Shown here in pieces: positions 14,903 through 24,916 of a stretch of DNA of 32,850 bases (its first letter is position 1; each line of letters starts with the position of its first letter). The DNA comes from Nostocales cyanobacterium LEGE 11386 (GTDB lineage: Bacteria > Cyanobacteriota > Cyanobacteriia > Cyanobacteriales > Nostocaceae). Made by a program: the position numbers and the translations under genes. The stretch is from the NCBI GenBank assembly GCA_015207155.1, contig JADEXK010000064.1, positions 1-32,850 of the forward strand, in the 5' to 3' direction. The notes under the pieces were generated by a model. It ran no database searches. It was not told where the DNA came from and saw only the letters and a list, made by a program, of their open reading frames with translations.

Positions 14903-15823
14903 ATGACAGTCGCAATCTCTCGCCCTGACATAATTGCGGATCACCGCCAAGAAATCGCCACACGGATCGTGCGGCATACCAAATCCAGCGGCAACATTAT
15001 CCAACCCACGGCGATCGAGCAATTAGACTTTGCGCGCTCAGATACAGTATCTACCGCACCTCATAGCGTGTATGAACCCATCCTGGCGATCGTCGTTCAA
15101 GGTCAGAAAAAAGCATTTCTGGGTGAGGAGACATATCAGTATGGTGCAATGCAGTATCTCGTCGTTTCCGTTGATTTACCGCTGAGTGGCTTTGTGACTG
15201 AGGCGACACCTGACAAGCCGTATTTAGGGCTGAAGCTGAACTTAGACTTGATGCAATTGTGTGAGATGGTTGCCCAAATGGGTTCCAGTTCGGCAAAGCC
15301 AGAAAACTCTATTCGAGGTATATCGGTTAGCAACGTCGATCCAGCGTTGATGGAGTGTGCCCTTCGCCTCGTCAAGCTCTTAGACACTCCGCAACACATC
15401 TCCATGCTGGCACCGTTAATGATTCGTGAACTCTATTACCATCTGCTGTTGGGTGAACAAGGGGAAGCCGTGCGTCAAATTGCCACATCCGGCAGTAATA
15501 TGCAGCGAATTGCTTTAGCGATTCAACAAATCAAATCTGATTTTACCAAGCCGATGCGGATCGAGGATTTAGCGAGTCAGATCGGGATGTCTACTTCGTC
15601 GTTCCATCAGCATTTCAAGCAAGTCACTTCGATGAGTCCGCTTCAGTATCAGAAGCAGTTAAGACTGTTAGAAGCGCGTCGTTTGATGCTCGCTGAGGAT
15701 TTCGATGCGACCTCTACTGCCTACCAGGTGGGGTATGAAAGTCCGTCACAGTTTAGCCGGGAATATTCGCGCCTGTTCGGTGCGCCGCCCATTCGAGACA
15801 TTGAACGGTTACGGACAGCTTGA
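14903..15823 (+). CDS. AraC family transcriptional regulator (AraC_N type)
   Basis: This is a full-length regulator of 306 residues. The N-terminal AraC-type sensor domain spans about 20-180, with the SVYEPILAIVVQGQKKAFLGEETYQYG stretch typical of the AraC_N group. Two helix-turn-helices lie at about 210-300: MRIEDLASQIGMSTSSFHQHF and ATSTAYQVGYESPSQFSREYSRLFG. Regulators of this type sit beside the oxidoreductase genes they activate, and here it is divergent from the NmrA/NTF2/SDR operon. That operon is therefore the probable target. The inducing signal is unknown. Its C-terminus resembles the AraC fragment at 32724-32850. Confidence 0.93.
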   Translation: MTVAISRPDIIADHRQEIATRIVRHTKSSGNIIQPTAIEQLDFARSDTVSTAPHSVYEPILAIVVQGQKKAFLGEETYQYGAMQYLVVSVDLPLSGFVTEATPDKPYLGLKLNLDLMQLCEMVAQMGSSSAKPENSIRGISVSNVDPALMECALRLVKLLDTPQHISMLAPLMIRELYYHLLLGEQGEAVRQIATSGSNMQRIALAIQQIKSDFTKPMRIEDLASQIGMSTSSFHQHFKQVTSMSPLQYQKQLRLLEARRLMLAEDFDATSTAYQVGYESPSQFSREYSRLFGAPPIRDIERLRTA

Positions 15824-15838
15824 GCGAAGATTGGCTAG

Positions 15839-16010
15839 TTATCCATCGACCACAGCATGGCTAGCGATGGCAAGGGTGGTGCGAGTGCCAATGTATTTGG
15901 GTCCGAAGGAGCAGTAACTGCAACAAATTTAGTCCCTGGACTGGCGACTCGTTGCGCTTCGCGGTTCATCAGATCAGTGAAATTCTGAGGCTGTTGGGAA
16001 TCAATTGCAA
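15839..16010 (-). pseudogene. Asp/Glu (hydantoin-type) racemase fragment
   Basis: In one minus-strand frame 15905-15990 reads NFTDLMNREAQRVASPGTKFVAVTAP. After a shift, 15839-15905 reads GPKYIGTRTTLAIASHAVVDG and a stop. Joined, this is the N-terminal region of an aspartate/glutamate- or hydantoin-racemase-like protein. One frameshift, no usable start and loss of the remaining two thirds show that it is dead. It lies between the AraC gene and the response regulator. Confidence 0.65.
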
Positions 16011-16017
16011 GTACATC

Positions 16018-16647
16018 CTACAAACTTACAATGCCGCGCTTAACGGCAACAATCACAGCTTGGGTGCGATCGCTTACATCCAACTTATTCAAAATCCGAT
16101 TGACATGGGATTTAACAGTGCCTTCACCGATACTCAAAGCCGCCGCAATCTCGGCATTACTCATTCCCTGCGCCAGTGAGCGGAGTACTGCTAGTTCTCT
16201 TTCACTCAGTTCTGGATTGCTGAGGCGCTGTACCAACTTTGCTCCCACATCGGGCGGAATATACTTCTGGCCCCGATGAACGGTACGAATCGCATTCAGA
16301 AGCTCGTCCGGTTCAGTTTCTTTCAACAGGTATCCTTTTGCGCCTGCCTGCAATCCCCGATAAATATCTTCGTCACTATCATACGTGGTCAGTACAATAA
16401 TCCGAGCAGATTTAGCAGTAGCACAAATTGCACCAATGGCGGCAACTCCTTCCACTTCAGGCATTCGCAGATCCATTAGCGTTACATCTGGTTGGTGTTC
16501 CCGAAAGGCGGCGATCGCTTGTTCCCCATTTTCGGCTTGTGCAATCACCTGCATCTCTGGGTCACGGTTAATAATCGTGGCTAATCCTTGCCGAAAAATG
16601 GCGTGATCGTCCGCAATCAGAACCCGAATGGTCGTAGCTTGGCTCAT
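16018..16647 (-). CDS. NarL/FixJ-type response regulator
   Basis: The receiver domain has the acidic pair Asp17/Asp18, phospho-acceptor Asp63 in TLMDLRMP, Thr91 and Lys113 (numbering from the GTG at 16659). A LuxR-type helix-turn-helix occupies 149-207 (LSERELAVLRSLAQGMSNAEIAAALSIGEGTVKSHVNRIL). It should bind DNA when phosphorylated. GTG at 16657-16659 directly follows the stop of the hybrid kinase; the ATG at 16645-16647 lies 12 nt past that stop and is my choice. Either way the pair is tightly coupled, so the hybrid kinase is its cognate phosphodonor. The target promoters are not visible. Confidence 0.93.
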   Translation of the reverse strand: MSQATTIRVLIADDHAIFRQGLATIINRDPEMQVIAQAENGEQAIAAFREHQPDVTLMDLRMPEVEGVAAIGAICATAKSARIIVLTTYDSDEDIYRGLQAGAKGYLLKETEPDELLNAIRTVHRGQKYIPPDVGAKLVQRLSNPELSERELAVLRSLAQGMSNAEIAAALSIGEGTVKSHVNRILNKLDVSDRTQAVIVAVKRGIVSL

Positions 16648-16659
16648 TGTAATGCTCAC

Positions 16660-19600
16660 TCAAGGGTTGACGGTGACAATAATTTCTGTTCCTTGTCCAG
16701 GTTGACTCCTAATCGTTAGTTGTGCGCCGATGCGCTCTGCCCGTTCGCTCATGCCAAGTAAGCCAAAACCCTCAGAGGCTGAAATACTTCCAACTCCAAA
16801 GCCCTGTCCATTGTCTCTCACGCGCAAGCAAAACTGGTCGCGATCGTAGACTAGCTCCACTCGAATTTCGTCAGCATTGGCGTATCTAATCGCATTAGTT
16901 AATGCTTCCTGCCCAATCCGTAGTAAGTTATTCTCGACTTCAGTGGGTAGAGAATACACTGCACCCTCAATCTCATAATATAAGGTGGTGTCAGTTGCAG
17001 CAGCCCTGATTTGAGCGACGAGACGATGGAGAGCGCTCTGTAAACTGCCCTCCTCCAAAAGCTGAGGACGGAGCGCAATTACCGATCGCCGTGCTTCAGT
17101 CAGTCCAGTTCGTGCCAATTCTTTGATCAGATCCAGGTGTGCCTGAGCTGCTTCTACATCATCCGTTAGCACCTGTTTTGCAGCACCGACCTGAGCCAGA
17201 ATCCCTGTAAACGCCTGAGCGAGTGTATCGTGAATTTCGCGTGCCATACGGTTACGTTCTTCTAAAATTGAGGCTTCTTCTGCTTGCTTCTGCGCCGTAA
17301 TATCTCGCACCAGCCAAATCACCTGATCGTGGCTGATTGGGGCAATGCGAGCCGAAAACCACATTTCTCGTCCATTTAGAAACGCACCATACTCGACTGT
17401 GAGGATTTGTTGGGTTCTCAGTACCTGCTGAATATAACCTAGAAACTCATCAGCTTCTTCCCTTCCGAGTTGATGCATAGTTTTACCAATCATCTCCTCA
17501 AAGGGTTGCCATAGCAGATTTCGTTCCAGTACCATTATTTCAAGGAATCGCCCTTCAGCAGAGAATACAAATAATGGATCGGGAATGGCTGAAAAGAGCG
17601 CCCGCAGTTCTGCTTCAGAGGCTTGCAATGCTGCTTCTGCTTGCTTGCGATCGTTGATATCCGTAACAACTCCCAACGCTCGGATGGGTTCACCGGATTC
17701 ATTCCAGGTAACAATTTTGCCGACAGAACGAATCCATTTCCACTGACCATCCTGGGTACGAAGGCGATACTCTACTTGAAAGTTGGGGATTTCTCCAGTA
17801 ATACAAGCACGGTAGGTTGCGACAACTGATTCTCTGTCATCAGGATGCAAACGAGCAATCCATTCAGGAATGGTTTCGTGGAATGTTGCTGGATCGTAGC
17901 CCAGCATTAAAGCGTATTCCGGGTTAACAATTCTTTCTTCAGTCTTTAAATCGAAATCGTAGAGTCCTTGATTTGAAGCGGTTAATGCTAAGCGTAGTCG
18001 TTCTTCACTCGTTTGTAGAGCGGCTTCTGTTTGTTTGAGATCGCTAATATCCGCAATCACCCCTTCAATGTAGTCATCGTCTGCATTCAGATAAGCAGAG
18101 AAAAGTCCCCAAAACACTGTCCCATCTCGTTTTCGCCCCTGTGCTTCATAGCTTCGCACTTCCCCATCCCGCTTCAGCACCTCAAGGAATTTTTGGCGAT
18201 CGCTGGGATTTATATAGTAGTCTGTGGCGTGTTCAAACCCAATCATCTCCTCTGATGAATCAAAGCCAAGCAGATTGGCATAGCGTTGATTGGCATCGAG
18301 AAGTAATCCATCCGAGAGGCGGGTGCGGAAGATGCCAACCTGTGAGTTTTCAAAAATATTGCGGAACTTAGCTTCACTGCGTTGTAATGCCTCTTCTGCT
18401 TGTCTGCGCTGGGTGGTGTCATTGCCCACCGATAAGATTTCAACGACCTCTCCCTGTTCATTGAAGATGACTTGATTCGACCAGGCAATCCAAACCCGTC
18501 TACCATCTCGACAAAGGTTTTCATTCTCGGTTTGCAAGTAAGCTTGAGGCAAGGAAGCTTCAAGATTGTGAAACAGATTGTGAACAAACTGCTTGAGATC
18601 GCGTCCAGATGTTTCGGTTTCTGGAACGATTGTTTCCAGTAGGGTACGCCCTAGAATCTGATCTTCCTCATAGCCAAAAAAGCTTAGTCCATAGTCATTC
18701 ATGTATCGAATTCGTCCTTGCCTATCCGTGCGAAGGATGATCGAATTCGCTGTTTGAATCAGGTTACGGTAATTGGCCTCACTCTGTCGTAAAGCAGCAG
18801 TTCGTTCTGCAACCTGTTGCTCTAAAGTGCAGTTGTAATCGGCTAGGAGTTTCTCGGCTTGTTTGCGCTCTGTAATATCTTGAAAGGTAGCGATCGCATA
18901 AGTGATATTGCCCTGTTGATCGAAAACTGGTGTTCCCCGTGCCTCAATTAGAATTGTGACATGATCTCGACGAATTTCTATATCTTCAGTCCTGATGCGT
19001 TCGCCCCTTAATGCCCGCACAATAGGCAATCTCTCCGCTGGATAGATTTGATCCGTTCCCGCTACATAAAGCTGATAAGCCTCTGATATCTGCTCCGGTG
19101 CAATGGAAGTATCAGTTTCTTTGCCTATAAGTTGACTGCCGCATTGGTTGGTATAGTAAGGGCAACCCGTCGCATCCACGATCGCAATTCCCACCGGAAT
19201 CGCTTCGAGGAACTGGGTGATCTTGCTTTCCTTAGCCCGCAGTTCTGAGTAAAGGTTGGCATTTTCGATGGCGATCGCTGCTTGAGTCGATAATAGCTGC
19301 AAGACCTGCGATCGCTCTGGTGTAAATACTCCAGCTGCTAACCGATTTTCTAAATACAATACACCGACCAGCTTGGCTTGATTCAGCAGCGGCAAACAGA
19401 AAATAGATTGAGGCTGGTTCTGTTGAATGTATGGCTCATTAATAAAAGCACCTTCACGAGTCGCATCATTTAAGGTGACAGGCTTCAGAGTCCGAATCAC
19501 ATATTGAATGATTGATTCTGGCAATTGATCGGCAATTGGAATAGACTGTAACACCTGAGTCGCACAAGCATTCTCATCGGTATTGAGTTCACAAGCCGCT

Positions 19601-22600
19601 TCAATCAACCATTCTCCTGAGTTTTCTAAAATCAGATATCCGGTTTGTGCGCCAGCATTCTCAATTAAAGTTTGCATCAGTGATCGTAGCAATTGCTTCA
19701 GTTCAATTTCACGAGAAATCGCCTGTGAAGCTTTCATCACTGCTGCTAAATCGAAAGCGGTATGGAAGGGATTAGTGATAGTTTCAGTAGTAATAGGAAT
19801 TGATGTGGAAGCGGCTCTAGGCGACTGAGAAAAGAACTGTGGATAGCGAGTTTCTAAGTCTTTAACTTTAGCAGTTGCGCCCCAGCGATCGTAGCAATAG
19901 TGCGCCTCTTTCATATAAGTTTGAGCAATTTTTTCTCGGCCTCGTGCCAGATAATGTTTAGCCGCTAATTCATAAGCTAATGCTTCTTCCTGGATATACT
20001 CATTTTCAGCAGCACCCGATATCGCCCGTTCATAAAACTCTTCAGCCTCAAGAAATTGCCCTAAGACTCGTGCTTTCTCTGCCTCGACTAGATAAAATTT
20101 ATGTAGATAATTCATTGGGGCGTGTTCTGCCCATTTCTGCATTTTTTCTTGGTTGGTGTTAACACAGTTTAGCCAAGCTACTTTTTCAGAGTTTGAAGCA
20201 TCGAACGATAGGCTCAAAAGCGCTAGAGAATGGTAGAAACAGAATACAGGTAAAACTGTTATTGCTGTCATCTCTTCAAAATATTGCCTTGCTAAAATAG
20301 CAGTCTGTATAGCTTGATGATATTCTTCAAATAAATAATGCAATATAACTTTTTGCAGATACAGCATTTGAATTGCAATTCCATCTTTAACTGCAATAGC
20401 GTGTGGTAATGCCTCCTCTTCATTACATAGCCTACTAACTAAGTGGCTAGGATTAAGAGACCTATCTAGCAAATTAAGAATGGTCTGCCACAATATTGCA
20501 AGCCAATTCGAGGGGCTTGCCCGTCTGATTTGGTCGATCGCTTTGCTGTAAGTTGCTGTTTTTTGTTCTAGTTGGGTAAGTTCCTCTCCAGCAAGAAATG
20601 AGTTATGGCACACGAAATATGCAGCATAACCAGCAGATTCAAAGTCTCCAGTTTCCACTCCATTTCGATAGGCATCAGCCAGCATGGGTATTATCTTCCT
20701 AAGATGCACCTTCCAGTGCAGGATATGGACACTCGAAAACATTAATGTTTTAGAATTTCCTTTTTTCGCATTTAACCGTTCTGCCAAACCCAGAGCCAAT
20801 TTGCCGAACTCATAACCGAGTTCAATGTCTTGAACAACTCCACATAGAACAAACCCATAGCAAGCATAATACAGTGATGACCAGATAGCATTACCGTAGT
20901 TGATTAATAAATTTATCGTTTTGCAAGTAATCAGTATCCACAGTGTTGGTAACATTATAAATGCAGCAGATCCCATATTCGATAGGATTGACATAGCTGC
21001 CAACACTTCTGGTTCAGTCATTTCCGGTAAATTAATCAAGTCTTCGATTTCTCGTTTTGCAAGTAGCGCAGATGTTAACTCTAATTCCCTTTGAATATCT
21101 GCCTGACTTGGATTTTCTATTAAATCTATTCCCAGGAGCTTTAACGCTTCCAATCCAGTTTTCAGTGCTTCTTTCAGGTTGCCCTGTGACAAATATCCTT
21201 GGATTCTGCTGTCGTAAGCCTGCACTTTGTCAACTACTGTTTTAGCACGATCAAGTACCACTTCTACCAACTGTTCCATCTCATCAAAGCGACCCTGGAG
21301 ATACGCCGCTTCTGCTGCTTCTGAGTACAGCGCTAAGGTAAGGTCATACTCACTGACCCAACTGTCTGTATCTAGGAGTTTCAGTCCTATATTGAAATAC
21401 TGAAGAGCTGCTTCATAAGCCGTCGCACCTTTTGCTTTCTGACCTGCCATTAAATTCAATTTGGCAATTTCATTTCGTTCTAGTTGAGCAGTGACAAGCT
21501 TAATTCCCTGATTGAGATGATCCACGACTTCAAATAGCCGATTGGATAGTCGCTCTGGTGAAGTTTTTTCGAGTAAATTGCGACCGATTTGGAGATGAAC
21601 AGCTTGTTTGTGCGACTCATCAATCAAAGCATAAGCAGCTTGCTGTACCCGATCATGCAAAAACTTGTAGTCTTGAACTAACAAGTTTTCGTCTAATTCA
21701 GATAGAGGTTGAATTAATCCAGCTTGGATGGCTGTTAGTAAATCTAGAGAAATTACTTTCGGCGATTTTTTACAAGCGATCGCTAACGTCTTTAAATCAA
21801 ATTCAGCTCCAATACAAGCGGACAGACAGAGAATTTGCTGTGTTGCTTCCGGTAATTTCTGCAACTGACGCAGCAGCAACTCCACCACATTGTCAGTAAA
21901 ATCTTGAGCTTCAATCTCAGCCAGGTTCCATTGCCAGCTCAACCGTTGTGTATCAAAGACTAACAGATTTTCTCCATACAGCAGTTTCAAAAATTCACCA
22001 ACAAAGAACGGGTTGCCCTCGGTTTTACGTGACACAGCTTGGGCTAGGGAACGAACAGTTTCAGGATTGTGATGTAATGTCTCAGCTACCAGTTGACTCA
22101 ACGATTCCAGTGTTAAAGGAGTCAGGGTAATTTCTTGAAGCGCTGCCCCCTGCTTTCGCAAGCTCTCCAGCATCAAAATTAATGAATGCGTTGGAGATAC
22201 TTCATGATCTCGATAGGCTCCGATCAAAAACAGAGATTGAGTTTGCTCGTCAAGCAATATGAGTTCAATTAACTTCAGCGTCGCAGAATCGATCCACTGT
22301 AGATCGTCTAAAAAGACGACCAGGGGATGCTCTTTTGCACAAAACGCCCGCACAAACCTTTGAAACGTGAGATTGAAGCGATTGTGTGCTTCTGTTGCTC
22401 CAACTTCGGGCACAGGTGGCTGCTTGCCAATAATGAACTCAACTTCGGGAATGACATCTACGATAATTTGTCCGTTGCTTCCCAAAGCAGTGAGTAGACG
22501 TGATCGCCACTGTTGCAACTGCTCATCGGGTTCACCTAGCAGTTGTTGCACCAGTTTTTGCAGGGCATGAGCGATCGCGCTGTAAGGAATATTACGCCCT

Positions 22601-23778
22601 AATTGGTCAAATTTACCAGAGATAAAATAGCCGTGCTTTGCTGTGATGGATTTGTAGAGTTCCTGCACTAATGCTGATTTGCCAATTCCCGCATAGCCAG
22701 AAACCAGCATCATTTCGACTTTGAATTGAGAATTTCCTATGCTTTCCTCTGGTCGCTGGGCTTCGCCAACATTCCCCGTTCCTGCCACTCTGTCAAACGC
22801 TGCCAATAATGCTTTAGTCTCCGCTCCTCGCCCATACAGTTTTTGAGGAATGCGGAACTGCTCAGAAACATCTTGCAGACCCAATGGCATAGGTTCAATT
22901 AAACCCACTTCTGCCAATTGCTGGGCACAGCGTTCTAAATCTGCTTTGATGCCCCAAGCACTTTGATAGCGATCCTCTGCATTCTTTGCCATCAGTTTCA
23001 AAATAAGATCTGAAACAGGTTGGGGAATCGTTGCGTTCAATTCATGAGGGGGAGCCGGCGGTCTGGCAATGTGGCAGTGGACTAGCTCTAGGAGATCACT
23101 AGTAGGAAACGGTAATTGTCCCGTCAACAGTTCGTAGAAGGTTACGCCCAGTGAGTAAAAATCAGTGCGATAGTCGAGCATCCGGTTCATTCGTCCGGTT
23201 TGCTCTGGCGACAGGTATGCGGGGGTTCCTTCTAGAAGATGGAGACTTTTGAATGTAGGATTGGTGCGACTGAAGCGAGTGGCAATGCCAAAATCAATGA
23301 TTTTGACAACGCCAGTCTTCGGATTAAAGACAATGTTGCCAGGATTAATATCTTTATGGATGACATGAGCCGCATGGATTTTGCCTAGAGTATCAGTAAT
23401 GGCAATCGCAAGACCTAGAAAAGTGGATAAAGGCATCGGGCAGAATATATCTGGGCGCTTCTTGTGCATCCATTGCTCTAGCGACTCTCCCCCAAAATCC
23501 TCTAAGATAATCACCAGAGTCCGTTGATAGTCCTGCTGGCTGTATGCCTTGACAACTCCTTCCAGATTCAAGGAACGGGTAATTTTATATTCCTGTCTGT
23601 AGCGAGTTAGTTCAGCAGGGGAGGGATAATCTTGCTTGAGTATTTTTACGACGCTCGCTACTCCATCCTCTCTAATGCCCCGATAAACCAGAGAATTAGA
23701 ACTTTCGTATATCTTGTCTTGGATGGCAATACCAGGTAGAGCAATCATAGAGCAACTCTTGGGAGTATAATCTGGCAT
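16660..23778 (-). CDS. Giant Ser/Thr kinase - STAND ATPase - GAF/PAS histidine kinase
   Basis: This is a 2372-residue cytoplasmic signalling protein with no membrane helices. In order it has a Ser/Thr kinase at about 15-280 (Lys45, Asp143 in HKDINPGN, Asp162 of DFG, SPEQTGRMN). Next is an ATPase of the MalT/STAND kind with Walker A GYAGIGKS (about 358-366) and Walker B VVFLDDLQWID (about 487-497). Helical TPR-like repeats cover about 720-1330, a GAF domain about 1350-1510, and five PAS domains about 1518-2163. A HisKA_3 dimerisation domain has phospho-acceptor His2183 in REIHDTLAQ, followed by an HATPase with ALTNAIRYA and DNGQGFG. It belongs to the cyanobacterial trifunctional kinase family but is at the long end because of its five PAS domains. 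The NarL-like regulator abuts it. Met11 is an alternative start. Confidence 0.95.
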   Translation of the reverse strand: MPDYTPKSCSMIALPGIAIQDKIYESSNSLVYRGIREDGVASVVKILKQDYPSPAELTRYRQEYKITRSLNLEGVVKAYSQQDYQRTLVIILEDFGGESLEQWMHKKRPDIFCPMPLSTFLGLAIAITDTLGKIHAAHVIHKDINPGNIVFNPKTGVVKIIDFGIATRFSRTNPTFKSLHLLEGTPAYLSPEQTGRMNRMLDYRTDFYSLGVTFYELLTGQLPFPTSDLLELVHCHIARPPAPPHELNATIPQPVSDLILKLMAKNAEDRYQSAWGIKADLERCAQQLAEVGLIEPMPLGLQDVSEQFRIPQKLYGRGAETKALLAAFDRVAGTGNVGEAQRPEESIGNSQFKVEMMLVSGYAGIGKSALVQELYKSITAKHGYFISGKFDQLGRNIPYSAIAHALQKLVQQLLGEPDEQLQQWRSRLLTALGSNGQIIVDVIPEVEFIIGKQPPVPEVGATEAHNRFNLTFQRFVRAFCAKEHPLVVFLDDLQWIDSATLKLIELILLDEQTQSLFLIGAYRDHEVSPTHSLILMLESLRKQGAALQEITLTPLTLESLSQLVAETLHHNPETVRSLAQAVSRKTEGNPFFVGEFLKLLYGENLLVFDTQRLSWQWNLAEIEAQDFTDNVVELLLRQLQKLPEATQQILCLSACIGAEFDLKTLAIACKKSPKVISLDLLTAIQAGLIQPLSELDENLLVQDYKFLHDRVQQAAYALIDESHKQAVHLQIGRNLLEKTSPERLSNRLFEVVDHLNQGIKLVTAQLERNEIAKLNLMAGQKAKGATAYEAALQYFNIGLKLLDTDSWVSEYDLTLALYSEAAEAAYLQGRFDEMEQLVEVVLDRAKTVVDKVQAYDSRIQGYLSQGNLKEALKTGLEALKLLGIDLIENPSQADIQRELELTSALLAKREIEDLINLPEMTEPEVLAAMSILSNMGSAAFIMLPTLWILITCKTINLLINYGNAIWSSLYYACYGFVLCGVVQDIELGYEFGKLALGLAERLNAKKGNSKTLMFSSVHILHWKVHLRKIIPMLADAYRNGVETGDFESAGYAAYFVCHNSFLAGEELTQLEQKTATYSKAIDQIRRASPSNWLAILWQTILNLLDRSLNPSHLVSRLCNEEEALPHAIAVKDGIAIQMLYLQKVILHYLFEEYHQAIQTAILARQYFEEMTAITVLPVFCFYHSLALLSLSFDASNSEKVAWLNCVNTNQEKMQKWAEHAPMNYLHKFYLVEAEKARVLGQFLEAEEFYERAISGAAENEYIQEEALAYELAAKHYLARGREKIAQTYMKEAHYCYDRWGATAKVKDLETRYPQFFSQSPRAASTSIPITTETITNPFHTAFDLAAVMKASQAISREIELKQLLRSLMQTLIENAGAQTGYLILENSGEWLIEAACELNTDENACATQVLQSIPIADQLPESIIQYVIRTLKPVTLNDATREGAFINEPYIQQNQPQSIFCLPLLNQAKLVGVLYLENRLAAGVFTPERSQVLQLLSTQAAIAIENANLYSELRAKESKITQFLEAIPVGIAIVDATGCPYYTNQCGSQLIGKETDTSIAPEQISEAYQLYVAGTDQIYPAERLPIVRALRGERIRTEDIEIRRDHVTILIEARGTPVFDQQGNITYAIATFQDITERKQAEKLLADYNCTLEQQVAERTAALRQSEANYRNLIQTANSIILRTDRQGRIRYMNDYGLSFFGYEEDQILGRTLLETIVPETETSGRDLKQFVHNLFHNLEASLPQAYLQTENENLCRDGRRVWIAWSNQVIFNEQGEVVEILSVGNDTTQRRQAEEALQRSEAKFRNIFENSQVGIFRTRLSDGLLLDANQRYANLLGFDSSEEMIGFEHATDYYINPSDRQKFLEVLKRDGEVRSYEAQGRKRDGTVFWGLFSAYLNADDDYIEGVIADISDLKQTEAALQTSEERLRLALTASNQGLYDFDLKTEERIVNPEYALMLGYDPATFHETIPEWIARLHPDDRESVVATYRACITGEIPNFQVEYRLRTQDGQWKWIRSVGKIVTWNESGEPIRALGVVTDINDRKQAEAALQASEAELRALFSAIPDPLFVFSAEGRFLEIMVLERNLLWQPFEEMIGKTMHQLGREEADEFLGYIQQVLRTQQILTVEYGAFLNGREMWFSARIAPISHDQVIWLVRDITAQKQAEEASILEERNRMAREIHDTLAQAFTGILAQVGAAKQVLTDDVEAAQAHLDLIKELARTGLTEARRSVIALRPQLLEEGSLQSALHRLVAQIRAAATDTTLYYEIEGAVYSLPTEVENNLLRIGQEALTNAIRYANADEIRVELVYDRDQFCLRVRDNGQGFGVGSISASEGFGLLGMSERAERIGAQLTIRSQPGQGTEIIVTVNP

Positions 23779-23863
23779 AACTCAAACTATACAGCAATTT
23801 TCTATTCCGAAAATAATTACTTACTGTTTGGTAATCGAGAATAAATTTGATGAAATAAAAGAT

Positions 23864-24772
23864 TTAAACTCTGATTTCAGACTCCAAAACACTCAACACT
23901 TTTTCTTCCAGTCCAGTCAAATAAGCACGGTTCAGTTTCCCTAACGACTCCAAAAACCTCTGCACCGACTCCTCCAACCCACTCGAATAAACTCGACTGA
24001 TGCGATCGCAAATCACCTGCATCTGCTCACAATCCGCAGGTAGATATTCATAAGACTTTAGGTGCTTCAACCCAACCGTAAGTTCTCCGTTCCAAATTTT
24101 CACGGTGCAACTGTAATCGTGAACTCCCGTGACTATGCACCAGCAACCGCCTTTGCCTCGTAAGTCAGGGTTCTCTTTAGCTAGAATTTGGCAGACTTCA
24201 CCAAGCTGGTAAGTATTGAGGACTTTGGTTTTCTCCATTATGCGTTGCACTACATCTTTGACTATGCGATGAGAAGGTACTTTTCCATCAGCTGATTCTA
24301 CAGCTTGTTGCCATGCTTCGGGCTGCATTTCTGGTTCTAGTTTCGTTAATGGTCTAATTTGCCATTCGTTAGTCGGCAAAATGTGATCGTTCCGATCACA
24401 TTTTTCAACCAAGTTATCAAACACAACAGCTGCATCCATTAAAAGATAAGGCTGACGACGGCTATAACCAAAGCGTTCGCGGCAGTAGTCCTCAAAAGTT
24501 TTGTGGGTCGAGCGGTACAGTCTGCGATCGCGCAACTCCATCAAAGCTTTACCTGCTTCAAAAAATGCACGCTCTACCTTACGTTCCAAATGTAGACGAT
24601 CGTTTTGCTCTTGCTCAGTTAATTCAGCAACTTCAACAGCAGTAACTGTGATGGTAGCTGTAGCTGGATTTTCTTGAATGGAGATATCTTCTTGAGCAAG
24701 TTTTTCTTGTAATAGGCCGTCATTGGATAAGTCAGATTTAGCTTTTGTGCGCTTGGAATGTGGCTGGTTCAT
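23864..24772 (-). CDS. plasmid-type ParB-like/DUF3102-like hypothetical protein
   Basis: The 302-residue protein begins with a polar tail. A conserved helical region at about 52-118 (ERKVERAFFEAGKALMELRDRRLYRS, FEDYCRERFGYSRRQPYLLMDA) follows. It resembles ParB-like/DUF3102-type proteins found on cyanobacterial plasmids and mobile elements. The middle contains an HTH-like part (SHRIVKDVVQRIM) and a small beta segment (GKGGCWCIVTGVHDYSCTVKIWNG). The C-terminus repeats a motif: YSSGLEESVQRFLESLG then YLTGLEEKVLSVLESE. I infer DNA binding; no reaction is shown. It lies upstream of the hybrid kinase on the same strand (85-nt gap) and downstream of the XRE gene. Confidence 0.7.
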   Translation of the reverse strand: MNQPHSKRTKAKSDLSNDGLLQEKLAQEDISIQENPATATITVTAVEVAELTEQEQNDRLHLERKVERAFFEAGKALMELRDRRLYRSTHKTFEDYCRERFGYSRRQPYLLMDAAVVFDNLVEKCDRNDHILPTNEWQIRPLTKLEPEMQPEAWQQAVESADGKVPSHRIVKDVVQRIMEKTKVLNTYQLGEVCQILAKENPDLRGKGGCWCIVTGVHDYSCTVKIWNGELTVGLKHLKSYEYLPADCEQMQVICDRISRVYSSGLEESVQRFLESLGKLNRAYLTGLEEKVLSVLESEIRV

Positions 24773-24874
24773 GATTCCACTTGCTCAGGTTAGTGGTTTT
24801 TGACCAGATTTGATGCAAATCGACTCTAGGAATCTTGCTTTCACGAGAAGAATCACACCTCAAATTAATAAACA

Positions 24875-24909
24875 CTTTTGACTTGTGGGTAACAAACCCA
24901 AGTCAAGAG
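24875..24909 (-). terminator. Hairpin terminator after the XRE regulator
   Basis: The stem CTTTTGACTT / AAGTCAAGAG is continued by GGGT/ACCC after a 2-nt bulge, with loop AACAA. It begins 8 nt past the XRE stop on the minus strand and is followed there by a T-rich stretch (TGTTTATTAATTTG). It probably ends the XRE transcript before the ParB-like gene. Confidence 0.55.
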
Positions 24910-24916
24910 CAAGACA

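Noticed and set aside
23797..23814. Small inverted repeat ATTTTC/GAAAAT between the kinase and the ParB-like gene.
   Set aside because: A six-base AT-rich stem is expected by chance and shows no terminator or promoter context.
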